Positions 35,824 to 38,934 of a stretch of DNA of 38,934 nt are shown piece after piece. Position 1 is the first letter of the stretch; each line of letters opens with the position of its first letter. The notes below the pieces were generated by a model. It was given only the letters and a program-made list of their open reading frames with translations. It made no database searches and was not told the DNA's origin. The DNA lies in contig CAZABP010000045.1 of the NCBI GenBank assembly GCA_964483245.1, positions 1 to 38,934 of the forward strand, read 5' to 3'. The translations under genes were made by a program, and so were the position numbers. The DNA comes from CAZABP01 sp964483245. GTDB taxonomy: Bacteria > Planctomycetota > UBA1135 > UBA2386.

Positions 35824-37377
35824 ATGGCCGCATCCCGAGACCTCCCTGTCCAGCCCCGTTCCGTGATCCGCAACCCGAGCTTCGCCGAGCTCCGGCAGCT
35901 GATCGCGGAGATGCCGAACGCGCGGCTGAGCGAATACGACAACTACAACGTCGAGACGCGCGTGCTGGCGCGCAGCAAGGCCTCGACCTACGTCGTCAGC
36001 GACGACAAGAGCAAGCACTCCGACCAGACGATCCCGGTCGCCGAAGGGGAGAAGTGGAGCAAGATCCAGGATGACTACATCCGGAACCAGGAGATGGTGG
36101 TCATCGAGGGCTACATCGGGAACGACCCGGCCACGCGCACGGCGGCGCGCCTGATCATCGAGAAGCGCTACGCCAACATCGCCGCGATGCAGAAGGCGTT
36201 GTACTTCGATCCGACGCCGGCCGAGCTGGCGTCGTTCACACCGGTGCTGACCGTGATCTACACGCCGGGCCTGCCGGCGCCGGGTTATCCGAACGACCGT
36301 CTGATCGCGGTCTATCTCGACCGCGGGATCACGCGCGTGTTCCACAGCGACTACTTCGGCGAGAGCAAGAAGGGCGGGCTGCGGATGTGGAACAAGCTCG
36401 TCTACGACCGCGGCGGGCTGCCGATGCACGCCGGCGCGAAGATCGTCCCGACGCCGAAGGGGGAGCGCACGATGTTGATCGTCGGGCTGTCCGGGACCGG
36501 CAAGACCACGACGACGTTCACGCGGCAGAACCAATCGATGCCGGTGCAGGACGACTTCGTCGCGCTGCTGCCCGACGGCCGGGTCATCGCGACCGAGAAC
36601 GGCTGCTTCGCGAAGACCTACGGCCTCGATCCGAAGTTCGAGCCGGCGATCTACCACGCGGTCACGCAGCCGGACGCGTATCTGGAGAACGTCTACCAGG
36701 ATGCGCAGGGCAAGGTCGACTTCTTCAACGAGAGCTACACGCAGAACGGCCGCGCCGTGTTCCGCATGGCCGCCGGCGACGGCGCCGGCGACCCGAGCCG
36801 GATCAAGCGCGCCGACATCCTGCTGATCCTGAACCGCAACGAGAACCTGATCCCGGCGGTGGCGCGCCTGGACCGGGCGCAGGCGGGCGCCTACTTCATG
36901 CTCGGTGAGACGAAGGGGACCGCTGCCGGCGGCGCCGAGGAGGCCGGCAAGTTCCTGCGCGTGCCCGGCACCAATCCGTTCTTCCCGCTGCTGCACGCGA
37001 TGCAGGGCAACCGGCTGGTCGAGCTGATGGGCAAGGTGCCGCTCGAGGTCTACCTGCTCAACACCGGCCGCGTCGGCGGCGACGAGAAGACCGCCGGCAG
37101 CAAGAAGGTGAAGATCCCGCACAGCTCCGCGGTCGTGAAGGCGATCGCCGAGGGGACCATCCGGTGGACCAAGGACGCGGATTTCGGCTACGAGGTCGCG
37201 ACGTTCGTGCCGGAGTTCCCCGACGCCGACATGGACCTGCTGCAGCCGCGCAAGCTGTACGAGGCGCAGAACCGGATGGCGGAGTACCGCCAGCTGGTCG
37301 AGAAGATCAAGGCCGACCGCCGTGCGTACATGGCCCGCTGGCCGGGGCTGGACCCGGCGATCGCGAACGCGGTCTGA
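35824..37377 (+). CDS. pckA: Phosphoenolpyruvate carboxykinase, ATP-type (divergent)
   Basis: 517 residues. Catalyses oxaloacetate + ATP to phosphoenolpyruvate + CO2 + ADP at the start of gluconeogenesis. The kinase-1a loop is GLSGTGKTT (221-229), the metal/kinase-2 segment is MPVQDDFVALLPDG, and the substrate region reads HSDYFGESKKGGLRMWNKLV, matching the GExKKG segment of PckA. The C-terminal nucleotide-binding segment is LEVYLLNTGRVGGDEKT. The sequence departs from E. coli PckA (for example no HGW after the DD motif) and represents a divergent branch of the ATP family. It complements enolase in the same window. ATG 35824 is the first good start. Confidence 0.92.
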   Translation: MAASRDLPVQPRSVIRNPSFAELRQLIAEMPNARLSEYDNYNVETRVLARSKASTYVVSDDKSKHSDQTIPVAEGEKWSKIQDDYIRNQEMVVIEGYIGNDPATRTAARLIIEKRYANIAAMQKALYFDPTPAELASFTPVLTVIYTPGLPAPGYPNDRLIAVYLDRGITRVFHSDYFGESKKGGLRMWNKLVYDRGGLPMHAGAKIVPTPKGERTMLIVGLSGTGKTTTTFTRQNQSMPVQDDFVALLPDGRVIATENGCFAKTYGLDPKFEPAIYHAVTQPDAYLENVYQDAQGKVDFFNESYTQNGRAVFRMAAGDGAGDPSRIKRADILLILNRNENLIPAVARLDRAQAGAYFMLGETKGTAAGGAEEAGKFLRVPGTNPFFPLLHAMQGNRLVELMGKVPLEVYLLNTGRVGGDEKTAGSKKVKIPHSSAVVKAIAEGTIRWTKDADFGYEVATFVPEFPDADMDLLQPRKLYEAQNRMAEYRQLVEKIKADRRAYMARWPGLDPAIANAV

Positions 37378-37415
37378 GCAATAGTCGGCCGGCGCCCCCG
37401 CACTGGAGCCCCGCG

Positions 37416-38288
37416 ATGCAAGCCACGCCGCTGACGACGATCCTCGTTCCGATCCTGCTCTCGACCGCTGCCGCGTTCGCCGTCGTGCAATGGTCGGTCG
37501 TGACGCGCACCGAGCCGTCGGCGCCGCCGGTCCAGCAGCCGGACGCCGCGGCGCAAGCGCAGATCGCCGAGTCGCTGGCGCGCATCGAAGCCCGGCTGGG
37601 CACGGTCGAGGAGCGGCTGACGGCGACCGAGCGCATGGCGGCGCGCGCGGCGATCGCGCCGGCGATCCCTGAGCCGGACGCGCGTGCGCCGCAGCTGGTC
37701 GACGCCGCCGCGCCGCTCGAAGGTGCCGCAGAGGACCAGGCGAAGCCGAAGCTCGCCACGTTCCTCGCCGAGCTGGCCGCGCCGGATCTCAGCGACGAGG
37801 ACTGGACGTCGATCTGGAAGCGGATCACCGACGCGGGCCATCTCGAAGCGGCTGTCGCGCACTTCGAAGCCGCGGCCGCAAACGACCCGCGCAATGCCGA
37901 CAAGCAGGTCGCCGTCGGTGCCGCCTACCTGCAGAAGCTGTTCACGGTCGGCGCCGGGCCGGAAGCCGGCACCTGGGCGACCAAGGCGGACAAAGCCTTC
38001 GACACCGCGCTGACGCTCGATCCGCAGCATTGGGATGCGCGCAACGCCAAGGCGACGTCGCTGGCGTTCTGGCCGCCGATCTTCGGCAAGCAGAAGGAGG
38101 CGATCCGCCATTTCGAGATCCTCGTGCAGCAGCAGGAGGACAAGGGGTTCGATCTGCCGAAGTACGCGCAGAGCTACGTGTTCCTCGGCAACCTGTACGA
38201 ACAGAACGGCGAGAAGGACAAGGCGGCGGCCGTGCGTGCGCGCGGCGCGAAGCGGTTCCCGCAGAACAAGCAGCTCAACGGGAACTGA
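37416..38288 (+). CDS. Membrane-anchored TPR protein
   Basis: 290 residues from ATG 37416, 38 bp after the pckA stop. One transmembrane helix (about 7-27), a coiled coil (about 45-75, SLARIEARLGTVEERLTATE), an alanine/proline linker, then a tetratricopeptide region (about 135-285): AAVAHFEAAAANDPRNADKQ, AFDTALTLDPQHWDARNAKA and YVFLGNLYEQNGEKDKAAAV. Such proteins act as scaffolds facing the periplasm. The partner is unknown. The 3' end is convergent with the CBS-like gene, three bases apart. Confidence 0.9.
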   Translation: MQATPLTTILVPILLSTAAAFAVVQWSVVTRTEPSAPPVQQPDAAAQAQIAESLARIEARLGTVEERLTATERMAARAAIAPAIPEPDARAPQLVDAAAPLEGAAEDQAKPKLATFLAELAAPDLSDEDWTSIWKRITDAGHLEAAVAHFEAAAANDPRNADKQVAVGAAYLQKLFTVGAGPEAGTWATKADKAFDTALTLDPQHWDARNAKATSLAFWPPIFGKQKEAIRHFEILVQQQEDKGFDLPKYAQSYVFLGNLYEQNGEKDKAAAVRARGAKRFPQNKQLNGN

Positions 38289-38291
38289 GCA

Positions 38292-38934
38292 TCACCCGAC
38301 CGCAGGCACCTTCGTCAGGTAGTCGATCAGGTCCAGCTTGCTGAGCAGCCCCTGCACGCGGCGCTGCTCGTCGATGACCAGCGCCACCTCGCCGCGCTCG
38401 AAGATCCGCGGCAGCTCGGCCGCGCTCGCGTGCGGCGCGATCGTGTGCACGCGCCGCTCCATGACCTCGGCCAGCGACGTCGCCGCCGTCGCGGGACCGT
38501 CGATCAGGACGCGCAGCAGGTCCGCCTCGGTCACGATCCCGGCGAGCGCGCCGTCGTCGGTGACCGGGAGCTGCGAGAAACCGTTCTGCTTCAGCGTCGT
38601 GACGGCGTCGCCGACCGTCTGCTCGATCCCGATCGTGACGACCTTGCGCGAACCGAGCCGGCGCAACACGTCGCCGACGGTGCCCATCGCCCAGTCCGGC
38701 TCGATCAGGCCGTTCTCGCGCAGCCAGCGGTCGTCGACGAACTTGGTCAGGTAGTTGCGGATCGAGTCCGGCAGGATCACGACGACGCGCTGGCCCGACT
38801 TCATGTCCTTGCCGACCTGGATCGCGGCCCAGACCGCGGCGCCGCTCGAACCGCCGACCAGGAGCCCCTCCTGGCGGATCAACTGGCGCGCGACGCGGAA
38901 CAGCTCGACCGCCACGAACTCCTCGGGCGAGGCC
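38292..38934 (-). CDS. Cystathionine beta-synthase-like enzyme, C-terminal part (runs off window)
   Basis: About 213 residues are visible, and the frame continues past the right edge. The first part is the end of a PLP-dependent fold-type II enzyme: QEGLLVGGSSGAAVWAA (PLP phosphate loop GGSSGAA) and VVVILPDSIRNYLTKFVDDRW, strongly like cystathionine beta-synthase and O-acetylserine sulfhydrylases. Two CBS domains follow (about 85-205), including VGDAVTTLKQNGFSQLPVTD and MERRVHTIAPHASAAELPRI. The enzyme-plus-CBS layout is that of CBS (transsulfuration: serine + homocysteine to cystathionine), where the CBS pair can bind adenosyl ligands. The active-site lysine is outside the window. Confidence 0.9.
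   Translation of the reverse strand, partial: ASPEEFVAVELFRVARQLIRQEGLLVGGSSGAAVWAAIQVGKDMKSGQRVVVILPDSIRNYLTKFVDDRWLRENGLIEPDWAMGTVGDVLRRLGSRKVVTIGIEQTVGDAVTTLKQNGFSQLPVTDDGALAGIVTEADLLRVLIDGPATAATSLAEVMERRVHTIAPHASAAELPRIFERGEVALVIDEQRRVQGLLSKLDLIDYLTKVPAVG

Overview
This window is a stretch of very GC-rich bacterial chromosome (impression about 70% G+C) with two assembly gaps: 10 N at 4228-4237 and 100 N at 29060-29159. The gene content points to a Planctomycetota bacterium. Several exported proteins (two Kelch-repeat proteins, a PQQ dehydrogenase, a metzincin protease, a metallo-beta-lactamase/lamin-tail protein) share a C-terminal module of about 115-135 residues that resembles one I associate with deep-branching planctomycetes. 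A MoxR ATPase, a VIT/PEP-CTERM protein and an S46 peptidase fit that lineage. The phylum call is inference, with no marker phylogeny behind it.

Layout. 1-5145 (minus): enolase, exported PQQ/cytochrome c dehydrogenase, a small TM/coiled-coil protein, and the N-terminal part of a MoxR ATPase cut by the window edge. 5219-9356: an outer-membrane-type lipoprotein, uracil phosphoribosyltransferase, then (plus) the MBL/lamin-tail protein and a hypoxanthine-type phosphoribosyltransferase. 9345-14509 (minus): S46 peptidase, ribosomal protein S4, ComEC. 14556-16731 (plus): coaD, ridA and a polytopic membrane protein. 16742-17878 (minus): TlpA-like thioredoxin. 17988-22400 (plus): double-ATPase ABC protein, a catalytically dead M16-like protein, and an unusual MglA-type GTPase fused to a histidine kinase. 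22407-26092 (minus): two Kelch-repeat exported proteins. 26303-28681 (plus): a VIT-domain PEP-CTERM protein whose last codons lie inside an antisense tRNA-Lys gene. 28826-29212: tRNA-His followed by a tandem 105-bp hairpin repeat interrupted by the second gap. 29270-31319 (plus): a YdbS/YdbT-like PH-domain pair. 31330-35581 (minus): coiled-coil protein, ferritin-like protein, M50 protease with CBS domains, exported metzincin. 35824-38288 (plus): PEP carboxykinase and a membrane-anchored TPR protein. 38292-38934 (minus): C-terminal part of a cystathionine beta-synthase-like enzyme.

How the genes fit together. Most are housekeeping or core metabolism: glycolysis/gluconeogenesis (enolase, PEPCK), nucleotide salvage (upp, hpt-like), CoA synthesis (coaD), translation (rpsD, two tRNAs) and DNA uptake (comEC). 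The rest is a large exported or surface repertoire. The items I consider most unusual are the MglA-GTPase/histidine-kinase fusion, the C-terminal module shared by five exported proteins, the PEP-CTERM protein that borrows its stop codon from an antisense tRNA, and the tRNA-adjacent 105-bp hairpin repeat. No mobile element, CRISPR array or phage gene is visible.
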